From Jatrophihabitans sp. GAS493 (GTDB lineage Bacteria > Actinomycetota > Actinomycetes > Mycobacteriales > Jatrophihabitantaceae): DNA of 64,000 nt. Below the pieces are notes generated by a model. The model had not been told where the DNA came from, did not search any database, and saw nothing but the letters and a program-made list of their open reading frames with translations. The stretch is taken from positions 4,387,568-4,451,567 of the forward strand of contig NZ_LT907982.1 of NCBI RefSeq assembly GCF_900230215.1, read 5' to 3'. Within the stretch, counting starts at the first letter, position 1; every line of letters begins with the position of its first letter. The position numbers and the translations under genes are program-made. Below are positions 34,508 to 44,393 of this stretch, piece after piece.

Positions 34508-36880
34508 GTGGGAACGCGCCTGCGCCTAACCGGCGGCGATGAAGTAGGTCGTCATAGCTTCAGCCGTCCACGCCCCAATCGCCTGGGAGTACTGCGCGGT
34601 AGCCCGCTCGTCGCTGCGTCTCGCGCGATGGCTGCACTCGCTCTGCTGCTGCCGTTCTTGGTCGCCTCGACCTTCGCCAGCTGGACGGCGTCCAACTCGA
34701 GTCCCACCAACACACTCGCCACCGGCAGCTGGCTGCTCTCCAGTTGGGGGACGTCGAATCTCGGCCAGACCGGTCTAGTCAGCGTCAACTCCGGGTCCAA
34801 TTCGACGATCCCGATCGCGCTCCCCGGCCCTGAGACCTGGGCCTCGATCTCGACCGGCCATCAGGACACGTGCGCAATCACCGATGCCCAGGCGCTCTAC
34901 TGCTGGGGTTACAACGGCCTCGGCCAGCTCGGAGACGGCACCGTCGGCGACGAATTCGATCCCGAGCTGATCGCCGGGTCGTGGTCGAGCATCTCGGCCG
35001 GCTACGACGGAACCTGCGGCATCAAGACCGACCAGACGCTCTGGTGCTGGGGTTACAACGTGCACGGCAGTGTGGGCGACTCGACCACGGCCGACAAGCA
35101 CGCCCCGACGGCGGCGACGGTGAGCGGCACGACGACCTGGCTGAGCGTGTCGGTGGGGCAGTACTTCGCGTGTGGGCTAAAGACCGACCACACCCTCTGG
35201 TGCTGGGGCAACAACGGCAACGGGGAACTCGGGATCGGCTCGACGACGGACGCCACCCTTCCGACGCAGGTCGGCGCCACCACCTGGTCGGCGGTCGGAA
35301 CCGGCTATGACCACGCCTGCGCGGTGAAGAGCTCGGACAGTTCGCTCTGGTGTTGGGGTTACAACGCCCAGGGGCAACTCGGCGATGCCAGCACCACGCA
35401 GCGCACCAGCCCGGTGGCGGTGGCCGGCGGCGGCACCTGGACCGCGGTCTCCGGTGGAATCCTGCACACCTGCGCTACCCGGGTCAGCGGGGCCATGTAC
35501 TGCTGGGGCTACAACGCCTACGGCCAGGTCGGTGACGGAACGACGACGACGCCCCGCTCCTCCCCAACCCTGGTGACGACTTCCGGAGTCACCACCTGGT
35601 CGACGGTCACGTTGGGGCAGAACACCTCCTGTGGGCTGAAGACCGACAACACTCTCTGGTGCTGGGGCCACAACGACCTCGGGATGCTCGGCAACGGCAA
35701 CACAACTGACCAACCGACGCCGGTCTCTCCCGGGACCAGCACTTACAACACGATCTCCGGCGGGTTCCAGCACGTCTGCGGAATCCGGAGCGGCGGGACG
35801 ATCTGGTGCCAGGGTTATGACGGCTACGGCATCGCCGGACAGACCAAGGATTATGGGGTATTTGCTCCCTCCCAGCTGCCGCTGACCGCATCGGCCTGGG
35901 CGTCGGGGGCGCAAGCCACCACCGACGGGTGCGGGGTCAAGTCCGACGGGACGATCTGGTGCTGGGGCAACAACGCCTACGGTCAAGACGGTGACTCCAC
36001 CGTCACGGTGAACCTCGCCCCGGACCGGGCCGGCAGCGGCACGAACTGGAGCACGGTGTCGATGGGCCACTACACGACCTGCGGCCTGACCACAGCCGGC
36101 AGCAACAACCTCTTGTGCTGGGGTTACGGCGGCTCAAACCAGTTCGGCACTGGAAGTACCACCGACCAGCACGCCCCCACCGCCGGCCCCGCTGGTTCGT
36201 GGTCCTCGGTCAGCGTCGGTGATACCCATACGTGCGCGATCAACACCGCACACTCCCTGTATTGCTGGGGCACCAACGACCAGGGACAGGTCGGCAATGG
36301 CACCACCACCCTCGCCACCACCCCGGTGGCGATCACCGCCTCCGGAGTAAGCGGCTGGGCCTCGGTCTCGGCCGGCGTGGCGAACACCTGTGCCATCAGT
36401 ACCGCGGCGAGCACCAACAGCAGTGCCCTCTACTGCTGGGGGTACAACGGACACGGCCAGGACGGAAAGGGCGGCGCAGCCGGCTCTCCAGCCAACTACC
36501 AGTCCCCGCAACTTCTCTCCACCGGATGGCAGAGTGTCGGCGTCGGGTTCTACAACACCTGCGCAGTGAAGACGACCGGGACGCTCTGGTGCTTTGGATA
36601 CAACAATGACGGTCAACTCGGCAATGGATCATCCGGCGCCGACGTCACGTCGCCGGCTCAGATCGGAGCCGTCACAACGTGGAGTACCGCCGCCTCCGGA
36701 GACGGCTTCTCCTGTGCCACCCGAACCGACCGGACCCTCTGGTGCTGGGGCACCGACACCAGCGGCCAGCTCGGAGACCGTAACAAGATGCAGCAGAACA
36801 GCCCGCAGCTCGTGCCGAACGTCAAGTTCAGCTACCTCGACGGGCACGGCAACGTCGACGGCATGATCGCCTGGGGCTGA
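34508..36880 (+). CDS. Secreted RCC1-repeat beta-propeller protein
   Basis: The 790-aa protein (GTG start; an exact start is uncertain) has a hydrophobic export segment MAALALLLPFLVAS followed by FASWTASNSSPTNTLATGSW, which resembles the N-terminus of SipW-processed TasA-like proteins. About 13 RCC1-type repeats follow, each with a Cys in TCGIK/TCAI and a second in LWCWGYNxxGQLGDG; these Cys pairs probably form one disulfide per blade. The whole would fold as one or two seven-bladed propellers outside the cell. Function is unknown; binding or adhesion is a guess. It ends just before a chemoreceptor gene on the other strand. Confidence 0.82.
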   Translation: MGTRLRLTGGDEVGRHSFSRPRPNRLGVLRGSPLVAASRAMAALALLLPFLVASTFASWTASNSSPTNTLATGSWLLSSWGTSNLGQTGLVSVNSGSNSTIPIALPGPETWASISTGHQDTCAITDAQALYCWGYNGLGQLGDGTVGDEFDPELIAGSWSSISAGYDGTCGIKTDQTLWCWGYNVHGSVGDSTTADKHAPTAATVSGTTTWLSVSVGQYFACGLKTDHTLWCWGNNGNGELGIGSTTDATLPTQVGATTWSAVGTGYDHACAVKSSDSSLWCWGYNAQGQLGDASTTQRTSPVAVAGGGTWTAVSGGILHTCATRVSGAMYCWGYNAYGQVGDGTTTTPRSSPTLVTTSGVTTWSTVTLGQNTSCGLKTDNTLWCWGHNDLGMLGNGNTTDQPTPVSPGTSTYNTISGGFQHVCGIRSGGTIWCQGYDGYGIAGQTKDYGVFAPSQLPLTASAWASGAQATTDGCGVKSDGTIWCWGNNAYGQDGDSTVTVNLAPDRAGSGTNWSTVSMGHYTTCGLTTAGSNNLLCWGYGGSNQFGTGSTTDQHAPTAGPAGSWSSVSVGDTHTCAINTAHSLYCWGTNDQGQVGNGTTTLATTPVAITASGVSGWASVSAGVANTCAISTAASTNSSALYCWGYNGHGQDGKGGAAGSPANYQSPQLLSTGWQSVGVGFYNTCAVKTTGTLWCFGYNNDGQLGNGSSGADVTSPAQIGAVTTWSTAASGDGFSCATRTDRTLWCWGTDTSGQLGDRNKMQQNSPQLVPNVKFSYLDGHGNVDGMIAWG

Positions 36881-37008
36881 CGGGTCCCACCACACCGTCG
36901 GGGGACATCACCGCATCGGCAAACGACGGCACCCGCGTGGAGACAGAAGCCTCCTCGCGGCCCTCGTACGGTGTTCCCTCCATGCCCAGACTCGTACGGG
37001 CCCGGGGC
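36881..37008. other. Convergent gap with two CTCGTACGG copies
   Basis: CTCGTACGG occurs at about 36964 and 36990 between the RCC1 gene and the chemoreceptor gene. No convincing terminator hairpin or gene is visible. Confidence 0.4.
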
Positions 37009-38628
37009 TTAGAGGGTGAATTGGTTCGAGATCAGATCCAGCTCCGAGCTGAGCCCGGCCAGCTCGACGCTGGCGACCTGCACTCCGTCGATGGCCTGAC
37101 GGGTCGACGACGCAGTGACAACGACGGCGCCGACGTTCTCGGCGATGAGGTTGGCGTTGCCGGAGACCTCGTCGATCCAGCGGGACATGTCCGCCGTGGT
37201 CGCCGTCTGCTCCTCCACCGCGCTGGCGATGGTGGTCTGGAAGTCGCTGATCTGGCCGATCACCGAATCGATCTCGCCGATCGCGTTGACGGCCTGCTTG
37301 GCATCGTGCTGGATCGCGGTGACCCGTCCGGCGATGTCGTTGGTGGCCTGTTCGGTCTTCTGCGCCAGGGCCTTCACCTCGTTCGCGACGACGGCGAAGC
37401 CCTTCCCCAGCTCGCCGGCCCGGGCCGCCTCGATGGTGGCGTTGAGGGCGAGGAGGTTGGTCTGGGCGGCGATCGCGTTGATGAGTTTCACGACCGCACC
37501 GATCTCGTCCGAGGACTCGTCCAGGCCGGTCATCGTCTGCGCGGTCCGGCTGGTCAGTTCGACGGCGCTGGCGGCGACCCGGGCCGCTTCGGCCGTGTTG
37601 CGGGAGATCTCGCTGATCGCGGCGTGCATCTCCTCGCCACCGACCGACAGCGCGTTGACCGCGGTGGTCACCTGACCGGCATTGACGTCGGCTCGTCCGG
37701 ACTCGCGCGTCGCATCGTCAGCGGCGGCAATGACACTGGTCGAGCTACTGGTCAGGGAAGCAGAGGTGCGTGACAGTTGCTCGGCGGTACGGGTGATCCC
37801 GCTGACGGCGGTGGCGGTGGCGTCGACGCTTCGGTTCAGCGCCTCGGCCAGGTCGGTGACCTCGTCATGGCCGACAACTTCGGCCCGAACGGTGAGGTCG
37901 CCGGCGGCAACTGAGCGCAGCGTCGCGACACAGCGCTTGAGGGGGGCGACGATGGAGCGAGTGACCAGGAAGGCCGCGCCGATCGCGACGGCCAGCGCGG
38001 CGAGGGTCACCGCCAGCGTGATCGTGCGAACCCGCGCGGTGTCGGCGTGGATCGTCTTCTGCAGAGCGGCGCTCCGCTTGGCGATGGAGGCTTGGATGTC
38101 GTCGGTCGCGGTGACCACCTGCGAATACTGCTCGCTGTTGAAGCCGGTGTTCATCGCGGCGGTGGCCGCCTGGAAGGAGGCTGGTGTCCCCTGCCTCCAG
38201 AGGGCCTCGACCTTCGGAACGGTGGCGAAGTAGCTATCCCAGGCCGTCTTCAGGGCGGCGAAGGACTTAGCTTCGGAGGCGCTCATCGCGCCGCTGTGCC
38301 AGGACGTGAGCAGCGCGTTGATCGCCTTCTCGTCGTCGGCGAAGCCCTGCACATTCACGTCATCGGCTGCGAGTGCCTTCACGGGGCCGTAGGCGGCCAC
38401 ATCCATGGCTTCGTAGGACTGCCAGCCGGTCTCGTCGGCGACGTAGAACTTCATCGAGGCCGCGTCATTGGAGAGGGTGTGGATAGCAATGAGCTGGTCT
38501 GAGAGGCGGGACTGGTGGCGCAGGCCCCAGAGCCCGACGCCGGCGCACGTGACACAGAGCGCACAGACGAGGGCGAAAGCTATCGCCAACCTCGTGCCGA
38601 TCTTCCAACTGGTCCAGACGCGCTGCAT
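37009..38628 (-). CDS. Methyl-accepting chemotaxis protein
   Basis: The 539-aa receptor has a first membrane helix at about residues 12-34 ([19 protein letters not shown]), a four-helix-type external domain to about 185, a second membrane helix ([20 protein letters not shown]) and a HAMP domain starting [20 protein letters not shown]. The signalling tip reads [20 protein letters not shown] and [20 protein letters not shown], the CheA/CheW contact region. It would couple an external signal to flagellar or pilus motility; no other chemotaxis gene is in the window. It is divergent from a diguanylate cyclase, which suggests a common motility/attachment theme. Confidence 0.93.
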   Translation of the reverse strand: MQRVWTSWKIGTRLAIAFALVCALCVTCAGVGLWGLRHQSRLSDQLIAIHTLSNDAASMKFYVADETGWQSYEAMDVAAYGPVKALAADDVNVQGFADDEKAINALLTSWHSGAMSASEAKSFAALKTAWDSYFATVPKVEALWRQGTPASFQAATAAMNTGFNSEQYSQVVTATDDIQASIAKRSAALQKTIHADTARVRTITLAVTLAALAVAIGAAFLVTRSIVAPLKRCVATLRSVAAGDLTVRAEVVGHDEVTDLAEALNRSVDATATAVSGITRTAEQLSRTSASLTSSSTSVIAAADDATRESGRADVNAGQVTTAVNALSVGGEEMHAAISEISRNTAEAARVAASAVELTSRTAQTMTGLDESSDEIGAVVKLINAIAAQTNLLALNATIEAARAGELGKGFAVVANEVKALAQKTEQATNDIAGRVTAIQHDAKQAVNAIGEIDSVIGQISDFQTTIASAVEEQTATTADMSRWIDEVSGNANLIAENVGAVVVTASSTRQAIDGVQVASVELAGLSSELDLISNQFTL

Positions 38629-38795
38629 TCAAACTCCTCAATGATGACTGCTGACCTTGGCCTATCGGCCGCCCCGCGGCTGTCCTGAGGGGCCACCGAC
38701 GCCGGCTCAAGATCGCCCCGGAGCGGTCGATAGACAGTCATGCGTATTGACCGGTCGTCGTCAACGCCGCTCAGCGCTGACGCGGGGCAGGCGAG

Positions 38796-40658
38796 ATGCT
38801 GACATCCCCCCACGAGCAGCGACGCGTCGCTGCGCTGCACGCGTACAACGTTCTCGACACCGAGCCCGAGCCGTCCTTCGACGCGATCACCCGACTCGCC
38901 GCGCAGTTGGCCGACGCCCCAATGGCGCTGGTCGGCCTCATCGACGAGTCCCGGCAATGGTTCAAATCCAAGCAGGGCATGACTGGCTGCGAGACTCCGC
39001 GCGACGACACGTTCTGCCGCTATGCCCTGCACAGCAGCGACATTCTCGTCATCCCCGACGCCCAGCTCGATCCTCGCTTCGCCGCGAATCCGCAGGTCAC
39101 CGGCGCACCGTTCATCCGGTTCTACGCCGGGGTACCGCTGGTCTCCGACGACGGCTACGTGCTCGGCACCCTCTGCGTGCTCGACACAGCTCCCCGCGAA
39201 CTCACCGAAGTGCAGTACGACCAGCTACGAGCCTTAGCCAGTCAGGTGATGGCGCAGTTACTGCTACGTAAGCACACCTACACGCTGGCGGCCGAGGTTG
39301 CTGCTCGCCAGGCCGCCGAGCAGGCGGCCCGGGACTCGGAGACGCGGTGGCGCACGCTGGTCGAGGCCTCGCCGGTGGGCATTGCACTGTCAGACGAGCA
39401 CGGGCGCTACCTCACCGCGAACGCGGCCCTCTGTTCGATCCTCGGACGCCGCCACGACCAATTGATCGGTCGGACCTCCGCGAGTTTCACCCACAAGGAT
39501 GATCTGGAGAGCTACAACGCGACTGGCGAGACGATCGTCGCCCACGGCGGCGTGGCGCGAGTCGAGCGGCGCTGCTACCGGCCGGACGGGGACCTGCGCT
39601 GGCTCTGGCTGACGCTGACCCATACGCCGGGCCCGCAGGGGCAGACGTGGACGCTGGCCCACGCCGAGGACATCACCGACCGGAAGTTGTCGGAGCAGGC
39701 GCTGCGGGAGTCCGAGGCCGATTTGGCCGCCGTCGCCCAGGTGGTGCGCAAGATCCAGAGCGGCGCGGATGCGCGCGAGAGCGTGGTGCAGGCCGGTCTG
39801 CGGCTCGCCTCGGCCAGCTATGTCAGCCTCGTCGAGCCGAGTGGGGACGGTTCGACGCTGACCGTCACCGCCGCCACCGAACCGGCCCTGGTCGGCGCAT
39901 CGGTGGCGATCGACCCCTCCTCGGCCACTTCGCGAACCTTTCTGACCGGAGAAGCCTTCTTCTCCGCCCATACGGCCGGACACCCGCTCATCTCGGCGGC
40001 ATTGCTGGAGCTGACCGGGGCCCGCACGGTCTACATCGTGCCGGTCTACTCAGCCGAGGCGATCAGTGCGGTCCTCATCGTCGCCTGGAGCCACGAGCTC
40101 TCCAGCATGGACGACCGGCGAGCCCGGGTCGTGGCCCTGCTGGCCGACAACGCCGGCGTCGCGCTGCGCCAAGCCGGTCTTCTCGCCGAACTGCACACGC
40201 TCGCATCGACCGATCCACTGACCGGTCTGGCCAACCGCCGTAGCTGGGACCAGCGTCTCGAATCGCTGATGGAGCGCGCCCACGAGGACGGCACACCACT
40301 CACCATCGCGGTCGCCGACCTCGACCACTTCAAGAAGTTCAACGACCGGCACGGCCATCTCGCCGGCGACCGGATGCTGCGTGACTTCGCCGACTCGATG
40401 CTGAGCCAGCTGCGCACCGGGGACTTCGCCGCCCGTTGGGGCGGGGAGGAGTTCACCGTCGCCCTCCCCAACTGCGCGCAGTCGGAGGCGATTCGGGTGC
40501 TGAACCGGGTTCGGCTGTCGGTGCCGCACGACTCGACCTGCAGCATCGGGCTCGCCACCTGGGACGACCGTGAGGACGCGGACGCGCTACTGCGCCGAGC
40601 CGACGCCGCCCTCTACGCGGCGAAACAGGCTGGCCGAAACCAGACACTCGCCGCCTAG
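38796..40658 (+). CDS. Diguanylate cyclase with GAF-PAS-GAF sensor domains
   Basis: The 620-aa cytoplasmic protein has a first GAF domain (about residues 20-165, with FDAITRLAAQLADAPMALVG), a PAS/PAC domain (about 185-305, WRTLVEASPVGIALSDEHGR), a second GAF-like domain (about 315-455) and a GGDEF domain. The active site is GGEEF near residue 550. An RxxD product-inhibition site (RTGD) lies five residues before it, as in PleD. It should make c-di-GMP and be inhibited by it. No membrane segment and no EAL domain are present. Confidence 0.93.
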   Translation: MLTSPHEQRRVAALHAYNVLDTEPEPSFDAITRLAAQLADAPMALVGLIDESRQWFKSKQGMTGCETPRDDTFCRYALHSSDILVIPDAQLDPRFAANPQVTGAPFIRFYAGVPLVSDDGYVLGTLCVLDTAPRELTEVQYDQLRALASQVMAQLLLRKHTYTLAAEVAARQAAEQAARDSETRWRTLVEASPVGIALSDEHGRYLTANAALCSILGRRHDQLIGRTSASFTHKDDLESYNATGETIVAHGGVARVERRCYRPDGDLRWLWLTLTHTPGPQGQTWTLAHAEDITDRKLSEQALRESEADLAAVAQVVRKIQSGADARESVVQAGLRLASASYVSLVEPSGDGSTLTVTAATEPALVGASVAIDPSSATSRTFLTGEAFFSAHTAGHPLISAALLELTGARTVYIVPVYSAEAISAVLIVAWSHELSSMDDRRARVVALLADNAGVALRQAGLLAELHTLASTDPLTGLANRRSWDQRLESLMERAHEDGTPLTIAVADLDHFKKFNDRHGHLAGDRMLRDFADSMLSQLRTGDFAARWGGEEFTVALPNCAQSEAIRVLNRVRLSVPHDSTCSIGLATWDDREDADALLRRADAALYAAKQAGRNQTLAA

Positions 40659-40684
40659 TTTTTTAAGACATCGGCGACACCAAC

Positions 40685-40725
40685 CTACGACCGACTACGA
40701 CCGACTAGCCTGCGGCTGACTACTA
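40685..40725. repeat. Repeats of TAGTCGGTCG after the lipid-kinase stop codon
   Basis: On the minus strand the stop TAG (40725-40723) is followed at once by a second TAG and then by two tandem copies of TAGTCGGTCG (40707-40688 region) and a further TAG. Plus-strand units are TACGACCGAC at 40686-40695 and 40696-40705. Confidence 0.75.
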
Positions 40726-42039
40726 CCGATTCAAGGCCAGCTTGGTGAGCAATCCGAGACTCTTGCGGGGCGGCGGGGCCGGGGCGGCGAGCCGCTCGCG
40801 CGGCACCCGGACCCGGAGGGCGGCCGGCCAGATCTGACAGCGTACGGGCGTCGGCAGCATCAGCGACTCCCCGTCCACGCCGACCGGGATCTCAGCCGCA
40901 TCCGACTCCACCACGACCTCAATCGCATCGAAGCGCTGCAGAGTGCGGCCGCTACGGACCCGCACCAGCGCGGCGGCCTGCGCGGCACTGTGCACTGAGA
41001 CGGCGATGACCCCCAGCTTGCCACCGTCGATTCGAGCTCGACGCCCCAGTCCGGCAGGGTCTGACATTTCGTAGGGGTTGTTGCTGATCAGCAGCGCCGT
41101 CGGGGCATCGATGGTGTCGTCGCCGATGCGAGCGGTGAGTCGTGGGCCACTATCCCCGGAGAGGAGATCTGGCAGCATTTTCAAGGTGGTTCCACGCTTG
41201 TCGGCGCGGTACGCCGGACTCTCCACGATCGCGGCGTAGGCGCCGAAGGAGGCGTTGTTGACGAAGGTACGACCGCCCACCAGGCCCAGGTCGAGGGTGA
41301 CCTCGACGCCGTCGGTGAGCGCGGCGAGCCCGGACTCCGGCCGCTCCCGGTCCAGTCCCAGATCCAGCGCGAAGTGGTTTCGGGTCCCGGCCGAGAGGAC
41401 CAGGAACGGAATGTCATGCTCGGCGGCGATCGCCGCCACCAGCGCTTGGGTGCCATCGCCCCCGGCTACACCGAGCAGGTCGGCCCCAGCGGCGACCGCG
41501 GCCCGCGCCATCGCCGCGACGTCGACCTGGCCGGGTCCATCGATCAGGGCCACGTTCGCGCCCAGCGCAGCCGCCTTCTTATCGAGTTGGAACTTGGTGA
41601 CCTTCCCGCCTCCGGAGCGCGGATTCATGATGAAATACGGGCGTTTGGGCGGCGGGGTCAGCCGCTCGGGCATCCGCGAACCCGAACTCGCTCGCGACAG
41701 CGCCGCCCGACCCAGGCCGCCGGCGATGAGCAGCAGGACGATGACCCCCAGGGCGGGCAGCAGCAGATTCCGTGAGATGTAAACCGCAATCACCACGACC
41801 GGCGCCGCGATGGCCAGGAATGCCGCGACCCAGCGGATGAGGCTGCGATTGCTCAGGAACCACCAGGCGGCGGCGAGGAAGACGACAACGCCGACGACTG
41901 CAACCACAAGCACGGCGACGGTCTTGGTTCCCGCGGCCAGCAGCAGGACGATCGCGGCGACAACCGCCAGCCAGGCTCCGCGGGCCAGCCACCGCGCGGC
42001 CGGCGTCGCCCCGGCCGACGCCGGATCGGGTTGAGTCAT
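40723..42039 (-). CDS. Diacylglycerol kinase-family lipid kinase with membrane N-terminus
   Basis: The 438-aa protein has three membrane segments in the first about 115 residues, then a DAGK catalytic domain: YFIMNPRSGGGKVTKF, LLGVAGGDGTQALVAAIAAE (GGDGT nucleotide loop) and LVLSAGTRNHFALDLGLDR. Family members phosphorylate diacylglycerol, sphingosine-like lipids or undecaprenol-type lipids. The gene overlaps the SulP gene by ATGA, so lipid kinase and anion transporter are expressed together. The putative operator at 43927-43943 lies upstream of the pair. Confidence 0.9.
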   Translation of the reverse strand: MTQPDPASAGATPAARWLARGAWLAVVAAIVLLLAAGTKTVAVLVVAVVGVVVFLAAAWWFLSNRSLIRWVAAFLAIAAPVVVIAVYISRNLLLPALGVIVLLLIAGGLGRAALSRASSGSRMPERLTPPPKRPYFIMNPRSGGGKVTKFQLDKKAAALGANVALIDGPGQVDVAAMARAAVAAGADLLGVAGGDGTQALVAAIAAEHDIPFLVLSAGTRNHFALDLGLDRERPESGLAALTDGVEVTLDLGLVGGRTFVNNASFGAYAAIVESPAYRADKRGTTLKMLPDLLSGDSGPRLTARIGDDTIDAPTALLISNNPYEMSDPAGLGRRARIDGGKLGVIAVSVHSAAQAAALVRVRSGRTLQRFDAIEVVVESDAAEIPVGVDGESLMLPTPVRCQIWPAALRVRVPRERLAAPAPPPRKSLGLLTKLALNR

Positions 42040-43775
42040 TGGGGATCCTCTCGTCCGGGAGTTTCGTCAATCGCCGCCCACTGGGCCCCTGACGTGACGC
42101 GGAAGGCGGCGACCGCCGATTCGATCGTCGGGAAGAACTGCCCGGCGTCGATGTGTCGGGTAAGCCCGTAACGCTCGATCTTGCGGCGCACCGGGTCCTT
42201 GAGTTCCGCGAACACGATGAGAATGCCGGCCGAAGCCAACGCCTCGTCCAGGTCCTCCAAGACGTCGGCGGCGGTGGTATCCACATCGGTGATCGGCTCG
42301 GCGGCCACCACGATCCACGACGGGGCCGGCTCGGACTTGGCCAGTCGGCGGACAGCGTCGCGGAAAGTCTTGGCGTTGGCGAAGATCAGCGGCGCGTCGA
42401 AGCGCAGGATGACCAGACCGGGCAGGTGCTCGGCCTGCGGGTAGGAGCGCAGGTCGTGGTAGCCCCCGAGACCCTCGACCCGACCGAGCTCAGTCTGGTA
42501 CGGCCACCACGTCCGCCGGAATACATTGAGGATCGACAGCCCGACGGCGATCGCGATTCCGGCCAGCACCCCAATCAGTGCGACGCCGAGGAAGGCGGCG
42601 ATCGAGAGCAGGCACTCCGTCCGACGCTGACGCCACAACCGCACCGTGCCGGGGATGTCGGCCAGCGATAGCGACGCGGTGATGACGATCGCGGCGAGAG
42701 CAGGTTGGGGCAGATCGCGAAACAGGCCCGGCAGCAGGACGATCATCAGAATTATCAGCGCAGCGCCGATTACCCCGGTGAACTGCGTCTTCGCTCCTGA
42801 GCGTTCGGCTACCGCCGTACGTGAGCCGCTGGTGCTGACCGGGAACCCTTGGAAGAGGCCGGCCGCCAGGTTGGCCGCGCCGATGCCGACCATCTCCTGA
42901 TTGCCGTGTATCTCCTGGCCGGTACGTTCGGCGAACGACGAGGCGGTCGAGATCGTGTCGGCCAACGACACCAGGGCGATGCCGAGGGCGCCGATCACAA
43001 TCGGGCCGACGTCGGAGAGGCGCACGGTGGGGACCGTCAGGGGCGGGAAGCCCTTCGGAAGCGTGCCGACCAGGCTGACCCCGTGCTCGGCGAGATCGAA
43101 GATCACGGCCGCGGCGATCGCCAGCACGACGAGGGTGAGAACGGCCGGCACCTTCGGCGCCCAGCGTTGCAGGGCCAGAATCAGCACAACTCCCGCGACT
43201 CCGACGACAGCTGCTGCGGTCACGGCGTCTCCGTCGGCCAGCCCCCGGAAGAAACCGGTGATCTCCCCCCACAGGTTGTCCGCGCTCACCTTGAAACCAA
43301 ACAACTTCGGCAGCTGTCCGACCAGGATGGTCAGCGCCAGGCCGTTCATGTAGCCGATCATCGTCGGGTGTGACAGCAGGTCGGCGATGAAGCCCAGTTT
43401 GGCGGCTGCGGCCAGCAGCATGACCGCTGACACGCAGATCGCCAGCAGCGATGCGATGGCGATGGCCCGCGCCGGGTCGCCGCCCGAGCCTACGAGGGGC
43501 AGGATCACCGCAGCGATCATCGGACCGAGGGAGGAGTCCGGACCGAGGACGAGGATTCGGGACGGGCCGAAGATCGCGTACGCCAGCAGGCACATGATCG
43601 AGGTGTAGAGCCCGGTGATCGGCGGCAAGCCGGCCAGCTCTGCGTAAGCCATCCCCTGTGGAACCAGGAGAGTCGTCAATACGACGCCGGCGACGACGTC
43701 CTTGAACAGCCACTCGCGACGATATGACGAAGCCGCCCGTAGACCGGGTAGGGCACTCAGTACCGACACGATCAC
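42036..43775 (-). CDS. SulP-family anion transporter with STAS domain
   Basis: The 579-aa protein has the SulP start DVVAGVVLTTLLVPQGMAYAEL (about residues 25-48), PPITGLYTSIMCLLAYAIFG, and about 11-12 membrane helices. A C-terminal STAS domain (about 445-565) ends the protein, with EPITDVDTTAADVLEDL in the conserved phosphorylation-loop position. SulP carriers move sulfate, bicarbonate or other anions. The gene carries a 151-base leader to the 17-bp palindrome upstream. Substrate cannot be fixed from sequence. Confidence 0.92.
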   Translation of the reverse strand: MIVSVLSALPGLRAASSYRREWLFKDVVAGVVLTTLLVPQGMAYAELAGLPPITGLYTSIMCLLAYAIFGPSRILVLGPDSSLGPMIAAVILPLVGSGGDPARAIAIASLLAICVSAVMLLAAAAKLGFIADLLSHPTMIGYMNGLALTILVGQLPKLFGFKVSADNLWGEITGFFRGLADGDAVTAAAVVGVAGVVLILALQRWAPKVPAVLTLVVLAIAAAVIFDLAEHGVSLVGTLPKGFPPLTVPTVRLSDVGPIVIGALGIALVSLADTISTASSFAERTGQEIHGNQEMVGIGAANLAAGLFQGFPVSTSGSRTAVAERSGAKTQFTGVIGAALIILMIVLLPGLFRDLPQPALAAIVITASLSLADIPGTVRLWRQRRTECLLSIAAFLGVALIGVLAGIAIAVGLSILNVFRRTWWPYQTELGRVEGLGGYHDLRSYPQAEHLPGLVILRFDAPLIFANAKTFRDAVRRLAKSEPAPSWIVVAAEPITDVDTTAADVLEDLDEALASAGILIVFAELKDPVRRKIERYGLTRHIDAGQFFPTIESAVAAFRVTSGAQWAAIDETPGREDPQ

Positions 43776-43817
43776 CTCTGCACGGCTGGGCGGCGCGGCC
43801 GCGTCGAGCGACGCGCT

Positions 43818-43887
43818 ACGTCAGAACTTCACGTCAGAACTCCGCGGCACGCAGTGAGCCACTGAAGCCACTGAAGCCACTGAACCA
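43818..43887. repeat. Two short tandem repeats in the SulP leader
   Basis: ACGTCAGAACTTC and ACGTCAGAACTCC sit in tandem at 43818-43843 (13-bp unit). A 9-bp unit ACTGAAGCC repeats at 43861-43887, with a degenerate copy before it. Both lie between the SulP start and the palindromic operator. Confidence 0.75.
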
Positions 43888-43926
43888 TCGGCACGAAGCT
43901 GTCCTGATCGTCGCGGCTAACCCGGC

Positions 43927-43943
43927 ATCGGCCATCACCCGTA
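43927..43943. promoter_or_regulatory. 17-bp palindromic operator candidate, copy 1
   Basis: TCACCCGTACGGGATGA is a near-perfect palindrome of the type TCATCCG-N3-CGGATGA, 151 bases upstream of the SulP start. Confidence 0.55.
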
Positions 43944-43964
43944 CGGGATGAAACCGCCGCCGGT

Positions 43965-44336
43965 TCAGTCCTGCTCGAGGGCGTCGTCGACGTCGAACCC
44001 GATTGCCAGCGCCAGCGCCGATGCATCGGCCACTACGCGCGAGACGCCGATCGCGGGCGCGATGGCGATCAGCACGCCGACGATCTCATCGACGCTGGTG
44101 CCGGCGGCGACGGCGATCGCGACGGCCGAGGAATAGGAGGCGGTTGCGGAGTTGAGCGCCAGCAGGGCCGCGACCCGAACGAGTGCGTGGGTGCGGGCGT
44201 CCAGCGTCGACAGCTCGAGATTGGCGTCATGGGAGTTCAGCACAGAGTCGATCAACCCGTCGTCATTCAACGCAAGACGGACGAGCATCTCCTGGTAATT
44301 CAGCGGTGTTGGCCCGCTGGCAGCGCCGGACCTCAT
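43965..44336 (-). CDS. Carboxymuconolactone decarboxylase-like (CMD/AhpD-fold) protein
   Basis: The 123-aa protein has the all-helical CMD layout: LDARTHALVRVAALLALNSATASY followed by AVAAGTSVDEIVGVLIAIAPAIGVSRVVADASALA. It lacks the CxxC pair of AhpD, so peroxidase activity is unlikely. The last residues are acidic. It lies downstream of the second LAL gene on the same strand, with a palindromic operator candidate in the 57-base gap, so it may have its own promoter and be a target of that regulator. Confidence 0.82.
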   Translation of the reverse strand: MRSGAASGPTPLNYQEMLVRLALNDDGLIDSVLNSHDANLELSTLDARTHALVRVAALLALNSATASYSSAVAIAVAAGTSVDEIVGVLIAIAPAIGVSRVVADASALALAIGFDVDDALEQD

Positions 44337-44371
44337 AGCTTGAATTCAAGCGTGAGGACGCCCGAGCGGCG

Positions 44372-44388
44372 TCATCCCAACGTGATGA
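44372..44388. promoter_or_regulatory. 17-bp palindromic operator candidate, copy 2
   Basis: TCATCCCAACGTGATGA lies 35 bases upstream of the CMD-protein start and just after the LAL regulator stop. It matches the TCATCCG-N3-CGGATGA pattern with two arm mismatches. Confidence 0.5.
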
Positions 44389-44393
44389 AACGG

